Positions 1 through 13,318 of a stretch of 64,000 nucleotides of DNA are shown here, one piece after another. The position numbers and the translations under genes are program-made. The notes under the pieces were generated by a model. It was not told the origin of the DNA. It ran no database searches and was given only the letters and a program-made list of their open reading frames with translations. The DNA lies in NCBI GenBank assembly GCA_019802505.1, contig JAFMOC010000002.1:3415001-3479000 (forward strand), given 5' to 3'. How positions within the stretch are numbered: position 1 is the stretch's first letter; every line of letters begins with the position of its first letter. The DNA comes from Corydoras sp. C115 (Eukaryota; Chordata; Actinopteri; Siluriformes; Callichthyidae).

Positions 1-1500
1 TAATCTCCATCTCCATCAATCACGGTGAATAAGCGTGTTGTTGGAGATGACTGTCAGCTGTGTGCAGGGCTTTGTGCAGCTTGTTATGTGTGTCTTGTGG
101 CAGTGTCCGTATTGTGTTCAGCTGAATGCGATCTCTGTGGCCTTTGGCAGCCTGGTCAGATCCATTGGGGACCACACACACAACTCACATTGACCATGCT
201 ATGTTCCTCTGCAAGAGGAAATTAGATTTGTCAGTGCTTTGTTTTTTGTTCTGTAATTGCAAATAGGGATTCTACAGGACAAGAGAAGCCGTGTTACTCT
301 AAGCGGCAGGATGAGCTGATGGTGTCTAGATGCTGTGCATCACTGGAGACTACGTGAAACATGATACACTGTAGGTGCATCCTGGCTCAGTGAAAAGTGA
401 TTAAAATTTTTAGAGAAATCCAGGAAAGAGTCAACTGATTGCAAATAGAGTACTGATTTATTAAGGAAGCCATATCATACTCATACTCAATATAATACTA
501 TGGTATAAATGAAGACCGATGGTCAAATTACATATTTCTTTGTTTTTTATTAATAAATATGTAGTAAATAGACTTGGTAACAGTCACTCTGTATTTCTAA
601 GGTGGAGACAAAGTTTGGAGACAACATCCGTCTTGCACCATTGTCTATTTTTTCTACTTACCATATAGATGGACTTTTTTTAATTAAAGACTGTAGTTCA
701 CTCATTTTTTTTTCACATATTACACATTTATTTTCACATATTAAATTTGAGCCTGTGTAACAGCCAATGAATTTTAAATTTACTCTCATCTCATTTGATT
801 TAAACATCTAGTAAACTTTGTACAAATTAAAGCATTACAACTTTTACATGCTGTACTCAATTCGTGTTTTCCCTCCAGTTTTATGATTAAAACAAAAACT
901 TTTGTTCATTTCTAAAGGAAATGAAAAAAGAAAAGTGAGTCTGTTTTAGACTAAAGAATACATGTGGTTGCCAGGTACGTGTACCTAAAGTCTGTTTTTA
1001 ATATTAAATATAATAAACAACCAAAGTGTAAATAATGTATTTGGATATCAAAATCCAGTATTTTTGTTCCTATTTTGTATGTATAATTTAGAGTAAGGGT
1101 ATATAGTAATCTTATTGACCTTCAACCATTTAGCATTAATGACAAAGCAGGCCAAACACACTCTATAATCCAAACAATTATAACTACAATACTATATAAA
1201 AAATGAACAAAAAAAAAAACACAAAGTGGTTTTCATTGGCCAGTCACGGAATGAAAAGCAGTTATTTACAAGGTGAACTAGCAACTCACTGCTGTTTCTA
1301 CCACAGAGTTCCAAACAAAGATCTAATCAGAAAGAATGCTGAGTGTACACTTTGTCAGATAAAACAAAAATACAAGTTTACCTCATAAGAAGCGTTTAAC
1401 CTCTTATCAAGATGATATTTCTTCATGTCTGCTAGATAATTTCTCCACAACATTCCCTAAAAAAAAAACTGAAAAATCTGTTAACCAATTTCCCCCTGAA
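1..1500. other. Non-coding DNA, no gene recognised
   Basis: The first 400 bases are less AT-rich than the rest and hold a 66-codon open frame (25-225) with no recognisable domain. The remainder is AT-rich with A and T runs. I see no splice-supported exon, promoter or known repeat. The left part could be an exon or conserved element of a gene outside the window, but nothing in the sequence shows that. Confidence 0.5.
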
Positions 1501-1659
1501 CATAGTGTACAACATTCATTCATTCATTATCTTCCGCTTTATCCTATGTTAGGGTCGCGGGGGGGTTCCCCATGCCCATCCAGGGTAGAACGTTTCGGGC
1601 GCTGGGCAGACACACCCAGGACAGGGCGCCAATCTATCGCTGGGCATAGTGTACAACAT
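1501..1659 (-). mobile_element. 5'-truncated DANA-like SINE with 15-bp target duplication
   Basis: The SINE body is 1516-1644 in minus orientation: its ATTC tail comes first, then the CTTCCGCTTTATCC end and the CCCAGCGATAG segment. The tRNA-like head is missing. The body is flanked by exact 15-bp direct repeats, CATAGTGTACAACAT at 1501-1515 and 1645-1659, the mark of insertion by target-primed reverse transcription. The same family recurs about a dozen times in the window. The intact flanks suggest a fairly young insertion. Confidence 0.9.
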
Positions 1660-3746
1660 ACACTGGCATTTTTTATTATCTTACAAAAAACATGAAAACA
1701 ATGCTCATTATATAATTAAAAACACAAGACAATACAGGAACAAATAGAAAGTGAGTTATAACAGGAAAGTTATAACTAGATTCACAAAATCAATTACAAT
1801 GTTGTAATGTTACTTTGAGAAAGTGTTTGATTGTAAAAGGGGTTAATGCTGAGTAGCTCTTTAGACTACTAGTATATAAATAGGCTTCAGTACCCCTGTG
1901 AAACTGGTTGGAAAAATTGGCTTTAAAATTACTCATGTGTTATACTTGTATGTATACGTTACATGAACAAAGGTACTAGAAAACCTACACATCAGTGTAA
2001 AATAAATAAATGCATTCAATAATTTAATTAAAAAAACACAAACAACCAAAAAAAACCACATGAATTACATTTGATTAAATTTAATGTAGATGTATGTTTG
2101 GCATGTCAGATGTGAAATTTTAGGTGATACAAATACAATATAATATAATTATTTTTAACCTCACAAAATTGGTGATTGCTTACAATTATGTCTTTTAATA
2201 TAAGTTATAGTATAACTTGAACACATTTAATAATAATAAAATGTAAATTGAAATTCAATTCCAAAACCTGAAATCATGCATTGTTCCCAAAAGGGATTTA
2301 TTTATAATATTTGTATTACTAATATATCAGCTGTTTTTTTTTTTTCAGACAGCTTCATACGTTTGCATTTTCATTTTAAATATTACAGAATCTATGTTAT
2401 TATTGTTAAATACACTACATGCTTCATGCCATTTTACCTTTACTGTTGTCTAAAAATAAAAGGCCTTATGAAAAAGATGTGAGTAAATAACACCCATAAT
2501 AATAAAGGTCACATCATGGAGAAATGCAAATTACAAAGGAAGAAATTGTAATTTCTTTTAAATAATAAATGTATTAGCATGCTGGAAATGGACTAATCTT
2601 TTCAAATAGTAAATTTGAAGTAAATTTTAGAAAAGTGGTCTTTGCAGTCTCATAATATCTAAGCCCACTTTGATTGTGAAAGCACAAACAAAATACTGGG
2701 GCAGACCAGTGTTTGACTTGTAAGTGCAGACTATGGAATCTTAGCCAAAACCATATTGCTGGGTCAGTCTAAAAGAAATGAGTAGCACAGGATGTATATC
2801 ATGTAATCACTTGTTTTTTTGTTTTGTTTTTACAGGCAGGAGCAGCAGTAGAAATCCAAAAACAGTAACAGGCTTCAGGGGTGTGGGGGTTTTATTCAAT
2901 AATACCTTTGATTTCACTAAATTAAAAAAGATTAAATACTTATATCATAAAATAATTAACATGTCTCTTTTTTCCCCCACATAGATGTATCGCAAAAGAG
3001 ACTGCTTGCAAACCTTTGCAAACGATAAAGGATCCAATGAGCTCAGTCTAAAAACCATTGTTTCACAGAATGCATGTGTGAGTCCTAACACTCTGTGGTG
3101 GGTAAGTGATGATCAATATGGGAAGGAAGTGGAAATAACTAAATTAGAAACGATGATGAAACGAAATTACTCCAAAATTTCCATCACATTCCTCACAGAG
3201 AGATTCATATTGTATGAAAGCCATCAAGTCATGGTTAAGTGCTAACTACAAAGGCCAGTGTGCACTAACATTGCCATTCTCTGCACAATAGTGGGTGTGT
3301 TAGGAGTTCACAAGACACAGGAGGCTTTTGTCTTCTTATGTTGCCACCCAACCATTACTAAAGATCTTCTGAACCCAGCAGGAATCACATCTAACCCACA
3401 TTGGGGATCTCCAGCAGACTGGTATTCCACCACTTATAATCTTAGTCAATTATTAAGGGGCATAATAACCCTGCCACAAAGTTCTATAGAATGTATCATC
3501 AAATGTTTTAATAGTGTGGATGGAAAGGAAACATCAACAAGTGGTAATGTTTGATGTTAAAAGCTTGCCTTGCCAATTGTTAAGAGGGACATTACTGTTG
3601 TCTTGGTAGGAAGCTGAACTGTTATTTTGGCTAAATTGTTGTTTTTGGACTTGTGCAAACAACTATTCCTATAGCTTTACACAGAAAAGATTTCAGTGTC
3701 TGTTTCCTTTAACGGTCAAAGGTCTGTGAAAATCAATTAAATCGAG
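1660..3746. other. AT-rich non-coding stretch
   Basis: No gene or familiar repeat is seen. Open frames of 60-98 codons (2778-2984, 2985-3245, 3258-3554) carry no recognised domain and read like chance frames in AT-rich DNA. Confidence 0.5.
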
Positions 3747-3811
3747 TTCATTCATTCATTCATTCATTCATACATTCATACATTCATACATTCATACATA
3801 CATACATACAT
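3747..3811. repeat. (TTCA)n/(CATA)n microsatellite
   Basis: Tandem TTCA units pass into TTCATACA and then CATA units. ATTC arrays are also the tail of the SINE family in this window, so this could have seeded from a lost SINE, but no SINE body is attached. Confidence 0.9.
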
Positions 3812-3984
3812 GGTTCATAAGCTAACGTAAAACCCTAAAAATACATTGGATTTTTTGCAATTAAATGGAGAACAGGATTTTGTCACACAACTCAATTATT
3901 AATTTAAAAAGTGTTAGATTCCACCAAAAATTCATTTGCTGTATGCTTTGTATGCATAACCATGTACCATGTCTTGACTCATAG

Positions 3985-4240
3985 ACATAGAGTTCTGGCC
4001 TCTAACCCAATTGAACATCTATGTGACAACTTAGAATTTAGTTTGCAAGCCAGACCTTTTAATCTAAATCCAGTGGCTGACCTCACAAATTATTTTATGC
4101 ATAAATGGGCAAAAATTCCCACAGACACACTTTGAAATATTAAAAAACATCTCCCCATCAGAATGGAAGCTATAACCGCTGCAACCATGTGACCAATTTA
4201 GAATGAGATTACGTAAAACTCCTGCAGGACGTTTTGTCTA
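3985..4240 (+). pseudogene. Tc1-like transposase, C-terminal fragment
   Basis: The translated stretch holds NPIEHL, the segment around the catalytic glutamate of Tc1-type DDE transposases. ADLTN and WAKIPTDTL follow, as in the C-terminal part of one fish Tc1 family. Only the last third of the transposase and part of the 3' end survive, and the upstream catalytic aspartates are absent. At least seven other pieces of related Tc1 elements are scattered in the window on both strands. Confidence 0.75.
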
Positions 4241-6734
4241 AACAGACACCTGCCTAATCTAGAACGAAAATCTCCCATCAAACGTCAGACACAAAAATAC
4301 ATTAACACACATTTTCACAAAAATTTTTTTTAATTGTAGGAGGAAGCCAAAGCTTGTGAAGGAAACTCATCAAACTCAGCAAAATACAAACTCTACACAA
4401 AGATGACTTGTATATGTAGTATAGGCAATGAAGACACGTTCTATAGTGATGTTGGTGTGACATGTCTGGCGTGCCCCCTAATCCACCCCATCCTTAGCAG
4501 ATGTAGAGGAGTCAGTCTGAAATGTCATATATAGCATCTGGTCAATGCAGGCAGGTCTATTATTTTATTGGTGCAAATGAGATGCAAGAGAAGTAGTATT
4601 TTTCACAGTATTTGTCACATCAAACATTCTGACAAGTTCCTTCAGGCACAGACATATCAAGATGTGAAGATTACCCACATAACTCCAGTTAAATACCAAG
4701 CTTAACTCTTCTAAATGTATTACATATGTAGATATACAGTAATTAAATCACAAATGTTAAGTTCATTTGGAATAATAATTAGTTAATTCTCTCATCCACT
4801 TAAACTTTTACGTTTGTGGGGGGGTGTACTCACAGGAATAAATGCAGGGAAGCACATTAAACAGGTCTAAAGTCACGTAAGTCACTCACACACACAGGGA
4901 AAACATACAAATTCCATGTACCACACCTGATAACTTGAGGCTCAAATGCAATTAATAGAACCCCCCCACCCCATGCAGCACGTCAGCTTGGCTGTTCTTC
5001 AGGGATCTTATTGAGGTTTTACACATCATCCAGGATGAAGATCAATGACGGTCATAGGAACATACACCCACTCATACAGCCAGCTCCACCATGTTCCTAA
5101 TGGACTTCTCAGTGTGGCCCTTTGTTTTTTTTATAGGAGATCGATACATTTCTTTTCTGAACCAGACATCTGATCCCATAAAGCACCCATGAGCCACCCC
5201 TTTGTAATCTCGCTGCATTGCATTAAATATTACTCTTATTTAATTACTCTCTCCAGAGCAGGGTAGGATTGAATATGTTTGCTCTTTGTTAAAAGTACTT
5301 GAGAAAACTGAATTCTTAAGGAAAACTGGTATGTGAGGAAATAATTGTTGTTGACTATTAAAAAGGGATGGCATAATTACAAATAGAGACGCGATTACTA
5401 AAAGACAAAGTTTATTGCAAGCTGGTTAGTCTTTTCTTACAGACTTTGTAGACAAAGGTTGACCGTTCTTGTTGGGCTGTGACTTTTGATTAACTTGAAC
5501 CTCTTTCCACAGGAAATCATGCAATCAAGAAAATGGCATACACTACACTGATGAAGGATTAAATAAAAGATTAATAAAGGACTGTTCAAAAGCATGTACA
5601 TTAAGAATGTAAAGACGTGAATTTTATGATGCCATAAAATATATTTTCTGTTTTATTATGCATACGTGTTCTTAAAATCTTATTTTTTGTCAAAAGGTTG
5701 CTATTGGTATTAAATGTGCACACTCTTTTGCGGCAGAGAGCGTTATTCTGCTGATAGAAGCCACAGGCATAAGGTTATAATGTTTCCATAAAAGGCTGTA
5801 CATAGTCTACAATAATAGGTGGGTGGACTCAAGTTTTCCAAGTAAAACATAGAACAAAGCACCATACTGCCTCTGTTGGACTGTTTTTTTTTCCTATAGT
5901 GCATCCTAGTGCCGTGTGCTCTCCAGGTAAGCAATACACACAGCCATACACAAGGTGTTAAAGAAAACATGGTTTATGAGACCATACCACCTGCTTCCAT
6001 TGCTCCATGATGTAGTTCTGATGCTCATGCAGAGGTGGTCAGCATGGGCACCTAGACTGGTCTGTAACAATTCAGCCCCATAAACAACAAACTGTGATGC
6101 ACAGTGTATCCTTTGTGTTGGAACCTGTTGTGTGTGTATGTGTCAGACAAGCTAGCAAATATAAAAGTACATTTAAGTCTCTTTCCCTTTTTTGGTACCA
6201 TTTGTGTGCTTTTATTTCACAAACAACCTACACCCCACTAAAAATCACGCATCAAGCAAAAAAAAACATTGCAGAAGTCAAAACCTGGTTTATGAAATTG
6301 CTATACAGAAAAAACCCTATGATTTGCAGTTGTGTTAATGATTTATAAGGGGTTCACTCGGAGTTCAGGAATCTTGGCAGCTAGAGGGTTGGGGGAAGAT
6401 TGGCGCCGTCACTTACCTCAACACCTTTGGGAGACCCAAAAGCATAAGAGGTGAGAATCTGATTTATAAACACTGACGCAACAGACCCATATGACAATAA
6501 ATCATTTGTGCAGTCACAACCAAAGCATAAGCTTTTTTAATTTCATATGTGTGCTAAACTTGTTTAAAATTTATATTCACTTAGAAAAAAAATCTTGTCT
6601 ATTTGCTATTGAGAGCCAAAAAAAGTAATAACTGAAAATAATGAGGCTAACTTGAACAGAAAGATGGAAGGAAAAATATGAAAGTAGAAAGCAAATGTAG
6701 AGAATGTAGTGCAGCATGTAACCACAGGAACTAT
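4241..6734. other. Non-coding stretch
   Basis: No exon, RNA gene or recognised repeat is seen. Short open frames at 5743-5970 (minus) and 6094-6348 (plus) have no domain and no supporting splice or promoter signals. Confidence 0.5.
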
Positions 6735-6758
6735 GGGGGGGGGGGGGGGGGGGGGGGG
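6735..6758. repeat. 24-bp poly-G tract
   Basis: An uninterrupted run of 24 G on the plus strand. It creates polyproline minus-strand reading frames that are not genes. Such a tract can form G-quadruplex structure and is prone to length error in sequencing. Confidence 0.95.
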
Positions 6759-9700
6759 TCCGAGAAAACGAGGAAGAGAAAAAAAACATGCCAATGTGTC
6801 ATCATCTGGTGATAAAAATAGAAAAGGGATGTTCCCTATTTAGAAGCCACCCACTGTTCTCTGTGCCCACACTTTTCACAGGCACTGTGGGGGAGACGAA
6901 ACTACAAGGAAACCACAAAGCAAAAACACCCAAAAATGCATTTGCCTGAGGACAGGAGTGATGAGCCTAGGAAGTGGTTACCGAGGCAGCTGGTTGGTGT
7001 TCATGCAGCAGTGAGAATGAAGTATGAGGGTGCAATGGCAAGTCTGGTTTCACACATTACTATGTAGAAATTGAAGAGTTCCTGTCTTGGTGTGTATTAT
7101 GTTTCATGTGGTCTTCTTTCCCCTCAATGATCAAATGCAGATCTTATTTAATTAACTACAAATTAATTAACTTGCAAATTAATTATTTTGTTATGTCATC
7201 ACTGGTATTATTTTGCCTTAAAGTAAAAATGTTGGTATTTTTGTGTGTTCTAACCTAACTTTATTTAACCATATGGCATGGATTTTTTATATACTGATAT
7301 ATACTGGTACACAGTATCTTGCTTCAAAAGCAAGTCATATAATATGGCTTGCAGCTTGAAGCGCTATGAAGACGGTGTGCAGAGTACATATAGCTCTCTA
7401 ATTAGCCAGGTAGCATTAGCATAACAGTCTGTTAACAGATGAGAGAGGCATGAGCGCTACAGTGAATAGAAAAAAAAAAACAGAAAACAGATGGAAGCTA
7501 ATAAGAGAGATATGGAAAAAAGTTGAAGTTGGAAATTTTTTTTCCTTTAAACATCTCCGTCAAGTTAGTTTACTGTTTGTTTCTTGCGCTTTTTTCACCA
7601 CAAACAACTCACTACAATCACTTAAATTACTGTACATCTTTAAATTTTAGGTTAAAAAAAGAGAAATAAATTGACCATCATAACTGGAATCAGTGAAATA
7701 GTGAAAAAGTGTGTACAGTATGTAAACATGTAAACCATTTCACATAGATCGGGAAGCTGTTGGTGTTAATTATAAAGACATGAAACCTACTTAACAACAG
7801 AGATAAGGTAATAAATCAATAACAACCCTCAACAGATTGCTCAATATTAAAAACATACAATGTAGATTCATAACCAATACATTGTTGTGATAAAACCATA
7901 TAACCTATCATTTTAAATCACTTGTATGAATATATATATATTTGATGAACATACTATAGTATCTAGTTTGATTAAATATGCCCTGGTTGTGTAATAACAA
8001 ATCTGAAGCAACTAACTGCAACAGCAATGCATCTATCCATGCAGACATACATAACATTATGCTGATCTAAAATCAGGTGAAAACTGAGCCAGAAATGCCC
8101 GGTGAGATTGTGGTAGTGTAGTTAGAGTCATTTGCATTATATTATAGCATCCTCTGCTACATGCTGACTATGAAATTGTATATCTGCGCATTATTCGAAA
8201 TGTGTCAATGAGACATTGGAGCTGCTGAAATTAAGTGAATGTGGGGGTCACATGACCCTCATCAGGATGATTGGTGCCACGTGCTGGCAGCTGTCATCAG
8301 CTCATAAAAATCTGCTGAGAGGAAATCTGAGCCAGTTTGGAGTGCCCACTCCCCACACGCAGCCCTTCCCTCAAATCCTTTCTTTTAAGGCTTTCTAGAT
8401 ACAAGAGCTCCAGGTCCCTAGAGAACATGTCTGTTATAAAGTTGTATGTTCTCTCATCACCTGACGTTCACTCAATCTCAGAAAAGAACTTCAAAAAATA
8501 TCCAGGTAAAATGTAGGACTACTCTCTCCCTCACACTCACACGGTAAGGTCAGACAATATGAAGAATAAATATTTTTCAAGAATAAGAGAGCAAAACAAT
8601 GAAAATAAAAGAGTAAACATTGAGGAGAGTTTTGAGAATTTAGAGTGCACTACACAATATCTGATATCCTGAGGCTGGTGCACTGACTCATACTCAATCA
8701 TTTCAGAGGCTCCAGGCATTAAATGTGAAGCTGTTCTCCACAGCTCAGCTCTCCTATAGTTTCACAATGTCTTCCTGCCTGCGGTGCTGGAGCAGTGATG
8801 AGAGCCAGGGCCTTTCCCATCCCGTTCTCTCTCTCCCTCACTTCCCTTCTCCGTTGAATCACAAATCAATATTTAGTGCATTTGGAGTTTAGAGAGAACA
8901 TGAAGGTCAAGCTCCATGTGCACACTGCCACCACTTTGTTTCGTTTAGATTTTTTGGACAAAACATTCCCTTTTACATTTGAATTTTTTTTTTTGGTCAA
9001 ACGCCCACTATTTACATCTAGCACACATTGCTAAAGCAGCTGCAAAAAAATATTTCAGTAAAATATATTTGTTGAAATTGGTACCAAGAGTTAAGGGAAA
9101 GTGAATTTCTATTTCAGAAAGACACAGTGCACAGTGGCTTGCTATTGAAGTAGCAAGTTGGATAAAGATCAGGTTTTATAATACTACAGTATGGCTGGTT
9201 CCTACTTAACTACTGACTTGTGTTGTTCTCTCATTTCTAAGTGGCTTTGGATAACAGCATCTGCTAAATGGCAATGTTCCCAAGTAAAATCGAATGAATA
9301 TTTGTTTTGGACAATACAGTACATGTTCTTTACTTATACTTTTCTCAAGATTGTAAATCTGAACTGGGCATTCATTTAACTCTTTAAAGCTTCTTTAAAA
9401 CAATGAGTGTTTTGAAAATTTCAAATCAGCATTGCAGTTTATTCACTGGTTAGAGTTTCTTTTTTTAAAAAAACGCATGAAAACCATTGTCAAAGAACAT
9501 CAAATAAAGTGATGCATTCTTAATTTTAAATATGACTTATATCTTTTGTTGGCTTTACATACCACTAAAGGCTTAATTTAAGGTTTAAATGATTTAACAC
9601 AAATAAAGTTTAATAATATAGTTTTGTTAAAAAAATGCAAAGACTGCTTAAAATGATGGCGATATAAACGAAAAAAGGGAAAATGTAAATGCTAAAACAC

Positions 9701-10389
9701 AGTAGGTATTTTCTCCTTTCTCCAGTTTTCATTAGTGCTCACAGTGGAACATTATCTATTACCCTGTACAAAGTACCCAAACCCAATCCCTTGCATGGCC
9801 TCACTCACAACTTACATTGACCTTCTCTTAATCCTTACTATTCTCCTCCTTTTTCTATTTAAAATAGAACAAATAATTTGTATTTAAATTCATTTTAAAA
9901 ATAACATTTCAGGTAGTACTTCTGGTCTTTATTGACCCTCCATAAATGTCTGAGTGATTTTCTTACTGACCTCTGCTGGTGAACTTTACACACACTTAAG
10001 CAAAAGCAAATTATTATTTTTTTTAATTTGAGATAATATTCCTGATATATTAATATTGTGACCAATAATCAGTTCAAATAAAAGTATGAAATTGATGTAC
10101 AACTCAGCACGTCCTCTTTATGGTGTTGTGGCTGTTTAAACACATATAAAGTGTAGCTTTTTTGCTCACCGTTTCTTTGAAACAAAACCTGAAAGAGACT
10201 GGTAACTGTAAGGTGGTGGCAGAAGAGTGTGTAGTTAGAAAGCATTGGATTGTGATTTATAAGATGGCTTATAGAAAAGAAAAAGAGGAAGAAGAAGAAG
10301 AGGATGAAAGCAGAACTAATAATTCAATTGTGCAAAATAAAAGAGTAACACAGTGGTGTGAAATTTAGAGATCAGATGAGACTGGCATT
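6759..10389. other. Non-coding stretch
   Basis: No gene recognised. At about 9235-9275 there is a motif (AAGTGGCTTTGGATAACAGC then TCTGCTAAATGGC) that also occurs inside both hAT copies (about 25390-25420 and 36830-36865), so a small repeat remnant lies here. A GA-rich patch sits near 10277-10310. A moderately GC-rich patch (about 8700-8860) has no coding signature. Confidence 0.5.
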
Positions 10390-11645
10390 GGATTGTTGTA
10401 CAGGAGAGCTAGACAACAGGAAGGAAGCAGCTAGTAAGGCCCATGGTGTGATCTTTAGATGGAAGAAAAATGAGCGATCTGGCGATGGAATGCGGAAGTA
10501 CAGAAATGTTTAAGGAAGAGTTTGTCAAATGAACTGGGATCTTCAGAGAAATGAAGTGAGTAGACAGAGGTACATGGAGATAAAGCATAATGAGAAGCAA
10601 GAAGTGGCAGGGGCAGGGGTCAGCAGTATGAGATGTTGGACGCTGAGGGAAGTTGATTAGCCTTTTGATTTACTGGACAAAGAAACAGACCTGGGAGGGA
10701 TGTAAAGAATGTTAGAATGATAACACTTGCAGATGTGAATGCATTTTAAAATAAGGATAGAGGATAGACTGAAAAGTTGGAAAGCTATTTGGAGAAGCTG
10801 ATTAATGTAAAGAAATGAGAGCGAGCGAAGGCTGGATGATGTAAGGATAGTGAATCAGGTAGTGCGCCTCAGAGTAGCAAGGAGGAAGTGAGGATAGCTT
10901 TAAAATTAATGAAGAGTGGAGAGGCTGTTAGACCAGAAGATATAGTGAAGTGAAAGCTTGAAAATGTTTATAAGAGACTAGTATTTTTTTTTACCTAAAT
11001 TGTTTAAAAAAAAAAAACTTAAAAAGTGAAATGATGCCCAAGAAGTGGGGAAAAAATGTGATTTGGAGAGCTACCATAACTACAGAAGAATAAAGTCGAT
11101 CAGTCATGGAGAAAAGGAAGAGTACTGGAAGTTAGGTTAATAATAGAGATGAAGATTTGTGAGCAACAGTTTCGTTTCATGCCAACAAAATACATCAATG
11201 ATGCAATGTTTGCTTTAAGAATGTTGATGAATAAGTATAGAAAAGGTCAGAAGTAGCTGCACTGTGGGTTTGTAGATCTAAGAAAGCTTTTAATAGTGTG
11301 CCAAGAGAGGAGCTATAGTGTTGTATGAGAACTCAGAATTAGAACTTTGTGAGGTTAAGCTAATGTGAGGTTGGTGAAGGACATGTGCAGCAGGTAAGAC
11401 TAAGGTGGGGCTGCATCAAGTGTCAGCGCTGAGTCCTTTCTTGTTTGTGATGGTCATGTACAGACTGACAAACAAGCTTAGGCAGGTGTCTCTTTGGAAT
11501 ATGATGTTTGCAGATAAGATTGTGATCTGTGGTAAGAGTAGGAAGCAGGTTAAGAGATGGGAGGTCCACATTAGAGAGAGAAGAAAAGATTTATTTTGGC
11601 AGAAGGATGCTAAGGATAGAACCATCAGACAGGAGGAAAGGAAGG
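10390..11645 (+). pseudogene. RTE-clade LINE reverse transcriptase remnant
   Basis: Frames interrupted by stops and shifts read SSKEEVRIALKLMKSGEAV near 10870, CEQQF near 11160, a degraded VDLEKAYDRVPREEL segment near 11270-11310, and MGLHQVSALSPFLFVMVM from 11405. This order matches the fingers and palm of RTE-type reverse transcriptases. The catalytic FADD box reads FADK (MMFADKIVI, about 11505-11530), so the second metal-binding aspartate is lost. The part before 10740 is assigned only by continuity. The copy ends abruptly at about 11645 against hAT-like sequence. Confidence 0.8.
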
Positions 11646-11654
11646 CCCAAAAGC

Positions 11655-11965
11655 ACTATGTCGACGTAATCGATTACGAAAATACGTTGATTTGCATAAC
11701 TTGCATTGACGCTTCAACAAAATGGTGGCGCAATAACGGAAAAAAAGATACATTTATTCAGAGCGCATGTATTAGCAGCTGATGAAAATCACCCGCGTGC
11801 ATCTAAAGTGTGAGAGCACTTCACACAGAAACGCAACAGCGTGGTGCTCTGTCAGATTTGCAAAGTGGAGATGTACAACGGTACATCTGCTATGCACGAG
11901 CATTTAAACCGCAAACATTCCAGGACACTTAATCCACATGGCAGCAAAACTGTGACGTAGGTTTG
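11655..11965 (+). mobile_element. hAT element fragment with BED-type zinc finger
   Basis: After a CG-containing stretch (GTCGACGTAATCGATTACG), one frame reads HFTQKRNSVVLCQICKVEM and ends with MHEHLNRKH. That is a C-x2-C ... H-x(3-5)-H BED finger typical of hAT transposase N-termini. The codon expected to be the conserved tryptophan before EHF is TGA, so the frame is broken. No catalytic domain follows, so this is the 5' piece of a dead transposon. Its right limit is unclear. Confidence 0.65.
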
Positions 11966-12495
11966 GTTTACTGTTTTTTTTTTTATTTAAATTTTTTTTT
12001 TATTACCACCTCTATATTAGCTTAATCTGGTTGTCTGAGTGTCCGGTAAAAAGTTTGTAAATGGTATTTCACCCACTTCCCGTTATCCGATTAAGCTGAA
12101 ACTTTGCACAATTGTTCATCGTCGATGACAACACAAGAATAAATAAATAAAAATGACCATTTAATAAATTAATTAGTGGTAATTAATTAATTAATCTACT
12201 TAATTTTATACTTCACAAACGGAATTAATTTAGGATAAAGTAATTTAACATGATATAGTGGTGTTTTTTTTCTCATCCTCGCATAATATTTTAAGACTTT
12301 TACACATTTAACATGTTTCTGTTATTAGAAGTGCATTACTGACCATTTCTTTGTTGTCTTGTATAGATACATGCACCTTTTCTTAATACTGCTTATGTAC
12401 GGTGTTTTCATATCACATTCAGATAAATTTGAATGTTTTCAACTTTTTATGGACTATAGATGTTGACTATATAATAGAGCATTTTATTGTTTTTT
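11966..12495. other. AT-rich stretch
   Basis: Contains T runs and AATTAATTAATTA motifs and no recognised gene. It may be the interior of the preceding hAT fragment, but no matching right end was found. Confidence 0.4.
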
Positions 12496-13238
12496 TGTGG
12501 CCCAGACATAGTATGTAATGATGTAAATGTACTTCGTTACTGTACTTAGTTTTTTTTTATCTGTACTTTACTGAGTATTTCTGTCAATTAATACTTTTTA
12601 CTTCTACTCACTACATTTCAAAATAAATACCTGTACCTTTTTCTCAACAAATTTCTAAAACAGGTTTTTTACTTTATTTTGACTACATTTATTGATAGAT
12701 CATCATTGCTTCATTCCTTTCATGCAATTAATGAAGTTCAAATAAGAATCCTATTGGATGTTAAAAGCGGAAGGCAGGAGGAGGTGGGAGGTGGGGAGCA
12801 GAGCAAACTCGTGATTGGATTGGTGAAAGGCAATGACCAACCAATATTTAACCACGCTGGCTCAACAAATCATCATGGTGAAGGAGATTGTTTTGTGTGC
12901 CCAAAAATTAAGCGCTCATGACGATTAAGAATTCGGCATCAAATGTGAAAAAGCAGATTGAAGTAAGTTAACGATAATGTATTTTAGGTCTGTTTCATAT
13001 TTATTACATTTTATTTGGTGCAATACTTTAGCCGGTGTCCTGATGAGTTGTGTTATACTTACAGTTGTTTAAATAAAACAGCAATTCTAAGTTTTAAACT
13101 TAACTCCTGTTGAGCCCCAACTTTTAATCTCTAATTTAACCTGCTAATTAAATGCTCACGGAAGGAAGGACACTTTAAACACGTTATTCTTTTTATATTA
13201 ATTAGCTGACATTTGATTAAAGTTTAATGGTTTACTTT

Positions 13239-13268
13239 AAAAAAAAAAAAAAAAAAAAATATATATAT

Positions 13269-13317
<49 letters not shown>
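13239..13317. repeat. Poly-A then (AT)n array
   Basis: An A run (13239-13259) is followed by an almost pure AT dinucleotide array ending at the TA target of the first Tc1 element. It was probably one array with 14804-14855 and 16468-16527 before the insertions. Confidence 0.9.

Positions 13318-13318
<1 letters not shown>

Noticed and set aside
3258..3554. 98-codon plus frame
   Set aside because: No recognised domain, no splice or promoter context; likely chance.
6577..6794. Minus frames with a polyproline run
   Set aside because: Produced by the 24-base G tract; they occur in two frames and have no other protein character.
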